Both the position numbers and the translations under genes were made by a program. Below, one piece after another: positions 9,686 through 17,909 of a stretch of 64,000 bases of DNA. The stretch's first letter is position 1, and each line of letters opens with the position of its first letter. Below the pieces are notes generated by a model. It saw nothing but the letters and a program-made list of their open reading frames with translations, searched no databases and had not been told where the DNA came from. Source of the stretch: an uncultured bacterium (GTDB taxonomy: Bacteria; Cyanobacteriota; Vampirovibrionia; Gastranaerophilales; Gastranaerophilaceae); the NCBI GenBank assembly GCA_950022495.1, contig CATLLJ010000003.1, forward strand, positions 76,277 to 140,276, in the 5' to 3' direction.

Positions 9686-10747
9686 ATGGGTTTGGCAGCA
9701 TCTCAAGCACGATGGATTTCACTCGCTGCAAGAAAATCAAATGTAGAATACGAAGGACAGCAGATAAATCAGGCTAGAACTGCTTTAGCTAATCAGAGTT
9801 CCGAGTTATGGAATAAATTGTATACAATGGAGGTTCCGACACCGCCAAGTACTACTGATTATACTAAAACCCAGTATACCTTCACTAATGGTGATACAGT
9901 ACAAACTGTTTCCGATATTCAAACAGCAGATTATACTGATGCAGATGGTATTCAGTATAATGCTTATGTTACTTATTATGCAAAGGTTTCTGAATATACA
10001 GGTATAAGAAATACTAACAATAATCCGCAGGTTCAATATGTAGTTCCGGAAGGCTCTGAAAATGGTTATTATATGGTTGGTACAAAAACTTTGTCAAGAC
10101 TTTCTGATGTAGATAAAGAAGACAGAAATGATACTAATCAAAATTCTTTATGGGGTACATATTGTGTAGCTTTAGATAAAATTGCTGAAGATTGGCCTGA
10201 TACGCAGTTAGCAAAAGATTGGCAGGAATATAGAAAAAATGGTACTGAATCTGCCCTGGAGAATATTTATTTATGGACTGACGGTAAAAACGAAGTTAAT
10301 TTTGCAACTGGTACTGGCGGTAATGATTCACTTGAAGCATGCCGTAATGATTCAACTGCAGCATTACATTCATATTATGCAGATTATCAGACAAAAAATC
10401 AGGAACTTTCAAAATATGCAGTTATTGAATACGATTCAAGCGGAAGAGCAAAATCTCTTCAATTAGAAGGTTCAACAGTAGTTTATGCATTAGATACTGC
10501 CAGTACAATGGATGAAAATGCTTATAATGATGCTGTAAATAATTATAATTATGAAAAGCAGGTTTATGAAAAGCAGGTTCAGGATATCAATGCTAAAACA
10601 GAGCAAATTCAAACAGAAGACAGAACGTTAGAACTTCGTTTGAAAGCTCTTGATACTGAACAAAGTGCACTTCAAACAGAAATGGAAGCTGTTAAGAAAA
10701 TTATTTCTAAAAATATTGAAGGTACATTTAAAACATTTGAAAGTTAA
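9686..10747 (+). CDS. Uncharacterised protein with flagellin-like helical ends
   Basis: A 353-residue protein. The N-terminus (MGLAASQARWISLAARKSN, then a helix rich in Gln, Asn and Ala) and the C-terminus (LELRLKALDTEQSALQTEME) are predicted long amphipathic helices. The middle, residues 45-270, is Tyr/Thr/Asp/Asn-rich and probably beta or disordered. Helical ends around a variable middle are the layout of flagellar axial proteins, but I do not recognise flagellin motifs, so the resemblance is only architectural. There is no Sec signal. AGAAGGAG precedes the ATG, and the next gene follows after 33 bases. Confidence 0.5.
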   Translation: MGLAASQARWISLAARKSNVEYEGQQINQARTALANQSSELWNKLYTMEVPTPPSTTDYTKTQYTFTNGDTVQTVSDIQTADYTDADGIQYNAYVTYYAKVSEYTGIRNTNNNPQVQYVVPEGSENGYYMVGTKTLSRLSDVDKEDRNDTNQNSLWGTYCVALDKIAEDWPDTQLAKDWQEYRKNGTESALENIYLWTDGKNEVNFATGTGGNDSLEACRNDSTAALHSYYADYQTKNQELSKYAVIEYDSSGRAKSLQLEGSTVVYALDTASTMDENAYNDAVNNYNYEKQVYEKQVQDINAKTEQIQTEDRTLELRLKALDTEQSALQTEMEAVKKIISKNIEGTFKTFES

Positions 10748-10780
10748 TAAAATAATAAGTTTAATAACAAGAGGTCAAGA

Positions 10781-11596
10781 ATGTCTTATAAAAATGATAG
10801 TAACCTGGTAATAGCAAATAGATTCAGTAGTGCAAGCTCTACTGCTAAAGCACAAATGTGGGAAACTTACGACCGGTTAAGAGATTTAACCGTATCCGGA
10901 AGCGGTACCGGAACAGGTTTTGAATCTGCCGGCGGATTGCTTTATAATCTTGCAAGTTTACTTGCACCATCATCTTTTGCAACTGTTTTTGGCGGCTCTG
11001 AAACAATGAACATTTCCGGAACATCTTACTATTCAAAAACAAATACGGGTTCAGCTTACGGGGTTGACTCATTGTATAATTATTCAGGATTTCCATCAGG
11101 TGCTGCTTCTATATCTTCGATATACGGGCTTGCAACCGGCGGAGCTGCTTCAGTTTTAAATGGCTGGGGTTCTAATGCCGGAACTCCGACAGGTTTTGCT
11201 TCAAGTGTTGGTGGTTTGGCTGATATCACCAGTGCTGCTGCTTATGGTATAGGTACCGGAACAGGATTAGGTAAAATTGCATCAAATATTGTCATGCCTT
11301 TTGCAAGTTGTATTTCTGGTTTTGGCGGAATTTTGACTGCAGTTTCTCCTTATTTAGGTGTTTATGGTGCCGGAACTACTGTTTTGGGTAACTTAATGCA
11401 GGGTACTTCTTCTGCCGCTCTTGCTGCTTATCAAAATATTTCAGGCAACATTACAAATAATGCTGACGTAATCCTTTCAACTAAAGTAAGAAACATTGAA
11501 ACTGTATGTAAAATGCTTGATACGCAGGGCGATGTTGCTAAGAAAATGTTAAAAGAAGGTATTGATAGCGACAGTAAAGCTATTCAAAATTTATAA
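10781..11596 (+). CDS. Uncharacterised Gly/Ser/Ala-rich protein
   Basis: A 271-residue protein of low complexity: repeated GTGTG, SGAAS, ATGGAAS and GTGTGLG stretches with many Tyr residues in the middle, and a charged helical C-terminus (LSTKVRNIETVCKMLDTQGD). Residues 165-210 are hydrophobic and glycine-rich enough to insert into or cross a membrane. There is no Sec signal. It has a good ribosome site (AAGAGGTC) and sits in a two-gene operon with the helical protein at 9686. Function not recognised; an exported structural or pore-like role is a guess. Confidence 0.5.
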   Translation: MSYKNDSNLVIANRFSSASSTAKAQMWETYDRLRDLTVSGSGTGTGFESAGGLLYNLASLLAPSSFATVFGGSETMNISGTSYYSKTNTGSAYGVDSLYNYSGFPSGAASISSIYGLATGGAASVLNGWGSNAGTPTGFASSVGGLADITSAAAYGIGTGTGLGKIASNIVMPFASCISGFGGILTAVSPYLGVYGAGTTVLGNLMQGTSSAALAAYQNISGNITNNADVILSTKVRNIETVCKMLDTQGDVAKKMLKEGIDSDSKAIQNL

Positions 11597-11622
11597 AACT
11601 TGTACTTTTTATTATGTTTTTG

Positions 11623-11655
11623 CGGATAATGTAAATTTTTACATTATCCGTATTA
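11623..11655 (+). terminator. Hairpin terminator after the 9686-11596 operon
   Basis: CGGATAATGTA pairs with TACATTATCCG around an AATTTT loop, followed by the T-rich TATTATTTCT. It separates the operon from the next promoter. Confidence 0.7.
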
Positions 11656-11671
11656 TTTCTTAATGAAATAT

Positions 11672-11699
11672 TAAAGTTTATAATAGTATGTACCGATAT
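11672..11699 (+). promoter_or_regulatory. Sigma-28 (FliA)-like promoter
   Basis: TAAAGTTT (11672-11679), 12 bases, then ACCGATAT (11692-11699). This is very close to the flagellar sigma-28 consensus TAAAGTTT-N11-GCCGATAA. It lies 126 bases upstream of the gene at 11825. The same -35 and spacing recur before the two large paralogues at 48555 and 51104. Confidence 0.65.
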
Positions 11700-11824
11700 A
11701 AAACATGTGATAAGTTAACTGTGAATTTACGTGTTAAGAAATATTACAAAACTTATTATTAAAAGTCAATTAATATTTATGTAATGTTTTTAAGTATATG
11801 TAGGTTCATAGTGTAAGGAGCAAA

Positions 11825-12097
11825 ATGTTTCAAGAAGCTTTGAGTCTATACATACAGAGAATTCAAGATTTTCTGATTTATGCGAAGAATTATTTTATTC
11901 GCAAGAATCCGATTCAGGCTCTTGCAACTTCAATTACAGAAGGAATCAAGGATTTTCTAACAGTAAAGAAAAAGTTAAAAATGGCTCAGTACAGGTTAAA
12001 TTATCACACCCACCAGTTTCATAAAATGGAACAACTGATAGCCGAAAACAGCCAGCATAACTTTTTGAAAGGATCAAACTTAGATCAAAGAAGGTAG
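11825..12097 (+). CDS. Small helical protein behind a sigma-28-like promoter
   Basis: A 90-residue protein, predicted mostly alpha-helical, basic, with no signal peptide or membrane segment. TAAGGAGC precedes the ATG. It is the first gene of a two-gene unit with 12115-12444. Late flagellar units often hold small chaperones or filament-related proteins, but this sequence matches none I know, so no function is assigned. Confidence 0.5.
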   Translation: MFQEALSLYIQRIQDFLIYAKNYFIRKNPIQALATSITEGIKDFLTVKKKLKMAQYRLNYHTHQFHKMEQLIAENSQHNFLKGSNLDQRR

Positions 12098-12114
12098 TAA
12101 AGGCAGGTACTCTA

Positions 12115-12444
12115 ATGGGTTTGTTTATCGGAATAATAGAACGGCAAAGAAATCAAATATTGCGTTCTCATTACGAATGGCAATTGCATCTTATTGCTGA
12201 TGCCAAGATGGCTGCTACTAAAGCTGCAAGTGACCTTCTTCAAGTTGGTACCGATTTTGAAGCTGATTCTTTAATTGCTAAAAAATTAGAACAAAGAAAA
12301 TATAAACTAAAAATTTTAGAAGAAAAATTAGATCAAAGAAAAGCTGATATTGAAACTAAATTACAAGCATTGAAAGCAATTGAATCATCAAATCAACAAA
12401 TGATTGATAATGGTATTCAAAGAATGGCTTATAAGGTAGCTTAA
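12115..12444 (+). CDS. Small coiled-coil protein, second gene of the sigma-28-like unit
   Basis: A 109-residue protein with a continuous charged coiled coil from about residue 50 (KKLEQRKYKLKILEEKLDQR). Its heptad style resembles the C-terminus of the protein at 9686 (LELRLKALDTEQSALQTE), suggesting a related or co-assembling family. It begins 17 bases after the upstream stop. Its stop shares TTAA with the stop of the convergent gene. A FliJ-like or FlgN-like chaperone is possible on size and fold only. Confidence 0.5.
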   Translation: MGLFIGIIERQRNQILRSHYEWQLHLIADAKMAATKAASDLLQVGTDFEADSLIAKKLEQRKYKLKILEEKLDQRKADIETKLQALKAIESSNQQMIDNGIQRMAYKVA

Positions 12445-13037
12445 GATCTGATAAATAAATTTATAATATCGTTCATCACGGCAGACTGTTTTTGGTACTG
12501 CTGTGATTTTGCTTCAAGTACACCGATTTGTTTTTTGTATTCAACGATATTTGTCTGGCATTCTTTTGCGTTATTTGCTAAAGCCATTTGAACCTGTTTA
12601 GCTTCTTCAATAACACTTTTCATAGATATTCCAAGAGCTTCCATTGTTTGCTTAATAATAATAGCTCCGGTTTGTTTAGAAACTCCGGCAGGAAGTTTAC
12701 CAATTAGTTGTCTAAGGACTGCAACATTTTGCGGATAATCAAAATCATCTTGAATATCTGCAATTACACTTGCTCCAAGATTTTGAATAAGACTTTGCTG
12801 AAACGCGTTGTTAATAGCTGAGGAATTTTGGTAGTTGAATGAAGGGTTTATGCTCTCAGTTTCTTGCGGCATATTATCCATGTTAAATTCTGAGTCAAAA
12901 GGATTATCAGATGTGTTGTCGAAAGTTTCAACTTTTTCAATGTTTTCTGCCGGTTCGCTAATCATGTCAGTATCTTGCATTTTTAAAGCATCGACAATCT
13001 TTTTCCCAACACTATCATTCATTTTATTTGCTGCCAT
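12441..13037 (-). CDS. Uncharacterised protein with acidic disordered N-terminus and helical C-terminus
   Basis: A 198-residue protein. Residues 15-75 are acidic, Asn/Ser-rich and probably disordered. The rest is helical, ending in a coiled coil (VEYKKQIGVLEAKSQQYQKQ) and a short hydrophobic end (NDIINLFIRS). AAGAGGAAACA precedes the ATG and a strong sigma-70 promoter lies just upstream. It lies convergent with the sigma-28-like unit and not far from the fli cluster, but nothing in it names a function. Confidence 0.5.
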   Translation of the reverse strand: MAANKMNDSVGKKIVDALKMQDTDMISEPAENIEKVETFDNTSDNPFDSEFNMDNMPQETESINPSFNYQNSSAINNAFQQSLIQNLGASVIADIQDDFDYPQNVAVLRQLIGKLPAGVSKQTGAIIIKQTMEALGISMKSVIEEAKQVQMALANNAKECQTNIVEYKKQIGVLEAKSQQYQKQSAVMNDIINLFIRS

Positions 13038-13073
13038 TGTTTCCTCTTCAAATTATTATCCTAAACATTGTAA

Positions 13074-13102
13074 ATTATATCTAAGACATGCTAAATTATC
13101 AA
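13074..13102 (-). promoter_or_regulatory. Sigma-70-type promoter
   Basis: On the minus strand, TTGATA and TATAAT are separated by exactly 17 bases, about 40 bases upstream of the ATG at 13037. Confidence 0.65.
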
Positions 13103-13198
13103 GAAAATATCTATAATTTAATCCAAATAGTTTAAGTTATATTAACTTGATAGGAGTATGGCTTTATGTTAAACTTTGGAAAGTAAGTGAGGGATATT

Positions 13199-14134
13199 AT
13201 GGAAAATATTGAAATAAAAGATTTTAAAGATTTGCAGTGCGGTGAAAATATTTATCAATCAGCTTGTGTTGCACCTGTTGAAGGGGGCGTTGATTATGAT
13301 ATTTTAACTGAAAATAAGGATTTAGAATATATTGATATATTAAATTTTTCAAAAGCTGTTACAATTTTGGCCGAATTCTTTGATGTAAATGCTTCAGTTG
13401 TAGTTAAAGATTCATTTGTTTGCTCAGCTGCATTGGGCAGTTCTGAAGAAGTTGCTTTTGAGAAAGTTTTAGAAGCTGATTCTTTAGCTGTTTATGGCGG
13501 AACTGTAGGTTTTACAAAAGAGGTTTCTCTGGAATTAGCTAAACAGTTAAAATCTATGAAGGTTAAAAATATACTATCCACAAGTTATTCAAAAGAGGCT
13601 GTGGATTACCTGTCTAAATCTGCTGATATCAATGTTGTGAGAATAAATTCCCCATTGCAGGAAATTATAGGTTTTACTGCGAAAGATATAAAAGTCACTC
13701 CATTTGGAATTCTTGCACAAGAGCAAAATTTGAGCAAATTAACAAAAAATTCATTTAAAGTTGTTACTAAAGCTAAACCGGGGCAGCAACAGGCTGAGGA
13801 TGCTATTTTTGCTTGGAAAATTGCCAAGCATGTAAAATCTCATTCTGCTGTGATTGTAAAAGATTTATCAACAAAAGCTATTGTTCAGTCTGGAGTGAAT
13901 GGAGTTGTCGCGGCTGAAAAAGCAATGGATTTGGCATGTGAAAATTCTAAAGATGCAGTTCTTGCTGTTGATGGTGTAATTGAGAATGAAGAAGTTATAA
14001 ATGCAGCAATACAAGGGCGTATAGGCTTAATTATTGAAGCTGGAGACTCTAAGAATTCTGATAAGATTTTAAAACTTGCTGAAAAGTATAATATTGTAGT
14101 AATACATACAGGAATTAGGAATTATAAATATTAA
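13199..14134 (+). CDS. PurH AICAR-transformylase-domain homologue with an altered active site
   Basis: A 311-residue protein. Landmarks of the AICARFT half of PurH are present in order: LQCGENIYQSA (LRYGENPHQ in PurH), VVVKDSFVCSAALG (VIVKHANPCGVAIG), AEDAIFAWKIAKHVKSHS, and the end HTGIRNYKY (FTDMRHFRH). The IMP cyclohydrolase domain is absent. The catalytic Lys is kept but the paired His is Asp, and the GQMSR and FFPFRDG motifs are changed. It is therefore probably not a standard formyltransferase. The ATG at 13199 with GTGAGGG upstream is preferred over a GTG four codons earlier. A dCMP deaminase gene follows after 13 bases, hinting at nucleotide metabolism. Confidence 0.7.
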   Translation: MENIEIKDFKDLQCGENIYQSACVAPVEGGVDYDILTENKDLEYIDILNFSKAVTILAEFFDVNASVVVKDSFVCSAALGSSEEVAFEKVLEADSLAVYGGTVGFTKEVSLELAKQLKSMKVKNILSTSYSKEAVDYLSKSADINVVRINSPLQEIIGFTAKDIKVTPFGILAQEQNLSKLTKNSFKVVTKAKPGQQQAEDAIFAWKIAKHVKSHSAVIVKDLSTKAIVQSGVNGVVAAEKAMDLACENSKDAVLAVDGVIENEEVINAAIQGRIGLIIEAGDSKNSDKILKLAEKYNIVVIHTGIRNYKY

Positions 14135-14147
14135 TTAGAGGTGTTGT

Positions 14148-14597
14148 ATGGATATAAAACCATGGGATGAATATTTCTTAGATTTAGCAAAAACATGTGC
14201 AAGCAGATCTAATTGCATAAGAGCACAGGTCGGTGCCGTAATTGTAGGACAGGATAAAAAAATTAAAGCTACAGGATACAATGGAACGCCGTCAAAGGTT
14301 GAATCATGTGCAGAACGAGGTGAATGTTACAGAATAAAAAATAACATTGAGTCAGGTACAAGATATGAAACCTGCCGTTCAATTCACGCAGAGCAAAATG
14401 CTATTATTCAAGCAGGTCAAGACAGATGTCAGGGTGCAACAATTTATATCTGGGGGCATAATTTTATATGTATATTATGCAAAAGATTTATTGTTCAATC
14501 CGGTATAACACAGTGTGTATTGAAAAAAGATGAGAATTCTCCGATTGTATATGTTTCAGTTGAAGACATACGTAAAGAATTAGAAAATCAAAGATAG
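14148..14597 (+). CDS. Deoxycytidylate (dCMP) deaminase family protein
   Basis: A 149-residue zinc-dependent cytidine/dCMP deaminase. The active-site HAEQNAI lies near residue 80 and the second zinc pair is CILC near residue 108. It begins with the usual WDEYFLDLAKTCASRS helix and keeps VGAVIVG and the TGYNGTP substrate loop. These enzymes convert dCMP to dUMP for thymidylate synthesis. The canonical Pro before the zinc Cys pair is Ile here, a small deviation. It is co-directional with the PurH-like gene. Confidence 0.88.
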   Translation: MDIKPWDEYFLDLAKTCASRSNCIRAQVGAVIVGQDKKIKATGYNGTPSKVESCAERGECYRIKNNIESGTRYETCRSIHAEQNAIIQAGQDRCQGATIYIWGHNFICILCKRFIVQSGITQCVLKKDENSPIVYVSVEDIRKELENQR

Positions 14598-14620
14598 TAG
14601 AATAAATAATTTGAAATTTG

Positions 14621-14650
14621 AAAAGCTGCAATTTTATTTGCAGCTTTTTC
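14621..14650 (+). terminator. Rho-independent terminator after the deaminase gene
   Basis: AAAAGCTGCAA pairs perfectly with TTGCAGCTTTT around TTTTAT, followed by further T residues. Confidence 0.85.
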
Positions 14651-14746
14651 GTCATCATGTTGATTTTAATCAAAATATTATTAAATATTATGTAGTTCCT
14701 ATCGTGTCGAGTTTATCATCTTTTTGGTTGATTTTTTGTATAAAAG

Positions 14747-14776
14747 TTGAACAAAAAGCTTAAAATAAGGTATTAT
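14747..14776 (+). promoter_or_regulatory. Possible sigma-70 promoter of the fli cluster
   Basis: TTGAAC and TATTAT are separated by 18 bases, ending 19 bases before the fliE start. Plausible but not strong. Confidence 0.4.
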
Positions 14777-14795
14777 AAAATTGAGAGGTAGTATT

Positions 14796-15131
14796 ATGCA
14801 TAGCAACTTTCCACAATATGATTTAGCGGCAAGAATCCAGCATTCAAAGTTTGATTCAGGATTCGGGATGCCAAGTATGAGAATGGATAGAGTTGAAAAA
14901 CCTGAAACCGCTGATTTTAAACAGGTAATGAGCGGTCTGGTTGAAAATTTGAATTCTGAAATTAATGCTCCTGACAATCTGCTGAAAGATGTTATGTCAG
15001 GAAATCAGAATGTTGATATCCATGATGTTATGACAGCTATGGCTAAATCCGAAATCAGCGTGAATGTTGCAACTCAAATTACAGGTAAAGTTATTAATGC
15101 TTATGACAGAATAATGCAGATTTCTGTATAG
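14796..15131 (+). CDS. fliE: Flagellar hook-basal body protein FliE
   Basis: A 111-residue protein. Its C-terminal half (DFKQVMSGLVENLN, then IHDVMTAMAKSEIS and NAYDRIMQISV) follows the FliE pattern of a helix that joins the MS ring to the rod. The ATG at 14796 is preceded by GAGAGGTAG; the longer reading from TTG at 14781 has no ribosome site. It heads the fliE-fliF-?-fliH-flhA cluster. FliE is specific to flagella rather than injectisomes, which argues for a flagellar origin of the system. Confidence 0.8.
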   Translation: MHSNFPQYDLAARIQHSKFDSGFGMPSMRMDRVEKPETADFKQVMSGLVENLNSEINAPDNLLKDVMSGNQNVDIHDVMTAMAKSEISVNVATQITGKVINAYDRIMQISV

Positions 15132-15193
15132 GTGAGAAACATATTCTATCTTATTAAAATACGCGTATAATTTAAACAGACAGTGGGACGGAA

Positions 15194-16882
15194 ATGGATT
15201 TTAGTAAACTTTTAGAAAATAAACCTTTATTATTTGGGATAGCAGGCGGAGCAGCTGTTATTGTTATTCTTATTGTTATAATCATTGTTTTAGCTGTTGG
15301 AGGCGGCGGAAATAACAAAAATACAGGCACTCCTGTTGGTGGAGAACCTTTAACTGCTAACGTAGATTTGTTAACTACAGATAATTTAGGTAAAGCTTTA
15401 GAAATTCAAGCATTACTTGCAAAACAGGGTATTACGGTTGAAAGACAGCTTGATGGTACAAAATCAAAGCTTACTTTAAATGCTAAAAATTGTTCTACAT
15501 TGACTAAAAAATGTACTGTTACAGATAGAGATAATGCAATTATTACTATTGTACAAAGCGGTTTGATTGACCAGAATGTAGGACTTGAAATTTTCGATAA
15601 AGGTGATTTTACCTCAACTAAAGAAGATAAAAGAATAAGACTTGCAAGAGCTATGAATGGCGAACTAGCAAGACTTATTAAACAAATAAAACCTATTCAA
15701 AACGCTACAGTATTTATTTCAATTCCGGAAGCCGGTTCAATGTTTGATAATCCAAAACCTAAAACAGCTACAGTTCAGTTAGTTATGCCGGCGGGTAAAG
15801 ATTATGAAAAACTTGATCAAATGAAGGTTAAAGCTATTACAAACCTTTTGATAGGCAGTGTATCAGGTTTGACTGCTGAAAATGTTGCGATTACTGATAC
15901 TAACGGTAATGTTTATCACAGTGTTATGAATGCAGAAGATGAAATGCTTCAACGTTTGGAAGAAAATGATAAGTATATGCAGCAAAAGGTTTCTAAACAG
16001 TTAGACAGATTAGTCGGAGCCGGAAATTACGTTGCTACCGTAAGTACTTTCTTAAGACAAGCTCCAATTGAAAGATTTTCTATTGAGTATGATCCGAATA
16101 AAAAAGCTTCTGTTACAGAACAATCTTTTAGAGAAGGTTTAGGCGATCAAACAAAAGACCAATCTCAAGGTATAAATGCTGTAAGTACATATTTACCTAA
16201 CGGATTGCCAACTGGCGGTACTGATTCAAGCCAGAATAGAAATTACTCCCGTCAGGCTACAGAAACTCAGTATGGTGTTACTAAAACTCAAACTAATGAA
16301 TATATTAAACCGGGTGTAATCGAAGATATTTCAATTGCAGTAACATTAGACAGAAATAATTTGCCAAGTGATACAACAATTGAAGAATTGAAAGAACTAA
16401 TTGCGAGAGCTGCAAGTCCAAAAGTTGCCGCAGACGATGTTTCTATCGCATTTACAAATTCAAATGATCCGTACTTAACTCCTGACAGGCAGCAAAATTT
16501 GCCGAAGCCTGATGAGTCAGGTAATCCTTGGTGGCTTGCTCTTGCGTTATCAGGTGTTGGTTTAGTAATAATTTTTAATGCAATTTCATCTAAGGTTAAA
16601 TCTGTTAGAGAAGAAAATGAAGCTGAAGTTGAAGCTTTACGTCAAAGAGCAATGGAGCAAGAAAGACAGTTAAGTGATATTAATTCCAGAGCAAGTCAGT
16701 TGACTCAGCGTCAATCAGAATTGGCTCAGGATTTAATTAATCAGCAGCAAAGAGCTCAAATCCCTCAATTTGATGAAAATCTATTAATCGATTCTCTTGA
16801 TAGTATTTCAAATGAAATTACAGAGGATGCAGCTGATAATATTAAATCTTGGATTGAAGAAGGTTCTACCAAAGAAGGGTAA
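15194..16882 (+). CDS. fliF: Flagellar MS-ring protein FliF
   Basis: A 562-residue protein, the normal FliF length. Membrane helix 1 spans about residues 14-37. The ring-building YscJ/FliF domain follows (LARAMNGELARLIKQI, ATVFISIPEAG and the LIGSVSGLTAENVAITD motif). Membrane helix 2 is WWLALALSGVGLVIIF near residue 450. The C-terminus is a coiled coil ending DNIKSWIEEGS, where FliG binds in known flagella. It forms the inner-membrane ring around the export gate. Injectisome SctJ proteins are much shorter, so the flagellar type is clear. Confidence 0.93.
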   Translation: MDFSKLLENKPLLFGIAGGAAVIVILIVIIIVLAVGGGGNNKNTGTPVGGEPLTANVDLLTTDNLGKALEIQALLAKQGITVERQLDGTKSKLTLNAKNCSTLTKKCTVTDRDNAIITIVQSGLIDQNVGLEIFDKGDFTSTKEDKRIRLARAMNGELARLIKQIKPIQNATVFISIPEAGSMFDNPKPKTATVQLVMPAGKDYEKLDQMKVKAITNLLIGSVSGLTAENVAITDTNGNVYHSVMNAEDEMLQRLEENDKYMQQKVSKQLDRLVGAGNYVATVSTFLRQAPIERFSIEYDPNKKASVTEQSFREGLGDQTKDQSQGINAVSTYLPNGLPTGGTDSSQNRNYSRQATETQYGVTKTQTNEYIKPGVIEDISIAVTLDRNNLPSDTTIEELKELIARAASPKVAADDVSIAFTNSNDPYLTPDRQQNLPKPDESGNPWWLALALSGVGLVIIFNAISSKVKSVREENEAEVEALRQRAMEQERQLSDINSRASQLTQRQSELAQDLINQQQRAQIPQFDENLLIDSLDSISNEITEDAADNIKSWIEEGSTKEG

Positions 16883-16889
16883 GTTATAG

Positions 16890-17897
16890 ATGGCAACACA
16901 GAATTTTGATTACGAAGCATTTGCACAAAATCTTGCAGCACAGGCTCAAGACTTAGTTCCTGCTGATTTTGATGACAATCAGAAACAATACGTAATTAAT
17001 ACTTTGGGAAATTTTTCACTTCTTTCAGGTAAAACTATTGCAGAAGATCCTAATCTGAATTTTAACGAGGATCAAGCTGTTACAATTACTCAGATTATTG
17101 CGGAATGGTCTTTTCACAAGTCTGTTGATGTAATCCGTTCAGGTATTCCTCAACAATATTGGGACGGTATAATGCAAAAAATTGCATATACAATCTTTGA
17201 GATAGCAAAACAAACTTTTTCACAAGGACTACCTCATGATAAAATTCTTGAATTAATTGAACATCATGTTAAAAAAGCTTATCTGGAAGCAATTCAAGAA
17301 TTAAAGGAAAATGGGGCTATTGATGAAGGTTTGATGGAATACGCGGCCTCTCAATCTAATATGGATAAGATGGCCCAAGAAATGCAGCAACAGCCTCAAG
17401 ATGGTCAAATGATGCCGAATGGTGATATGTCTCAAATGCCTGTAGATGGCGGTATGCCTCAGGATCCAGCATCTTTTGCTAAAGTGGATTCTCGAGTATT
17501 GAAACTTGCGACTGTTGCAATGTTATTTAAAAAGATGAACCAAGATAAAGTTCAGTCTATTTTAAATAAGTTTGATAGTGAAGATGCAAATGCAGTAATT
17601 AAATTTATGAACATGCCTGATTTGCCTGAACGAGTTGGTGCTCATAATGCTTTGAGATGTTTACAGGAAATCAAGATGAACCTTCCTCAGCCTACAGACT
17701 TATCTCCGCATAGGGTTATTCTTAAATTGAAGAAATTTGCATCACATTACGAAAGTAAAGATTTAGACACAGTCTTAATCAGGGAGCGTATCGGGGTTAA
17801 ACGTCTTGTGTATAACGCACTGGAGGATAAATACTATGATAAAATGCCTCCAAAAGTTGCAAGTATTGTTGCCACACATCTTCTTAATAGTGTATAA
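16890..17897 (+). CDS. Unrecognised FliG-sized protein in the fliG position
   Basis: A 335-residue protein between fliF and fliH, the usual place and length of FliG. I cannot find the FliG hallmarks (the EHPQ motif or the charged torque helix). The N-terminal 160 residues are helical. A Gln/Met/Pro-rich linker (about 165-200) follows. The C-terminal part (VAMLFKKMNQDKVQSILNKF) vaguely recalls FliG middle-domain helices. It may be a strongly diverged FliG or a different switch/C-ring part. It starts seven bases after fliF, with GGG ten bases upstream of the ATG. Confidence 0.55.
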   Translation: MATQNFDYEAFAQNLAAQAQDLVPADFDDNQKQYVINTLGNFSLLSGKTIAEDPNLNFNEDQAVTITQIIAEWSFHKSVDVIRSGIPQQYWDGIMQKIAYTIFEIAKQTFSQGLPHDKILELIEHHVKKAYLEAIQELKENGAIDEGLMEYAASQSNMDKMAQEMQQQPQDGQMMPNGDMSQMPVDGGMPQDPASFAKVDSRVLKLATVAMLFKKMNQDKVQSILNKFDSEDANAVIKFMNMPDLPERVGAHNALRCLQEIKMNLPQPTDLSPHRVILKLKKFASHYESKDLDTVLIRERIGVKRLVYNALEDKYYDKMPPKVASIVATHLLNSV

Positions 17898-17909
17898 TAT
17901 TATCAAATC

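Noticed and set aside
13187-14134. Reading the PurH-like gene as electron-transfer flavoprotein alpha
   Set aside because: The conserved order GEN-Q, FAWKIAKHVKS and TGIRN matches AICARFT; there is no ETF FAD-binding motif.
14781-15131. TTG start for fliE at 14781
   Set aside because: The GAGAGGTAG ribosome site lies between this TTG and the ATG at 14796, so the ATG is the start.
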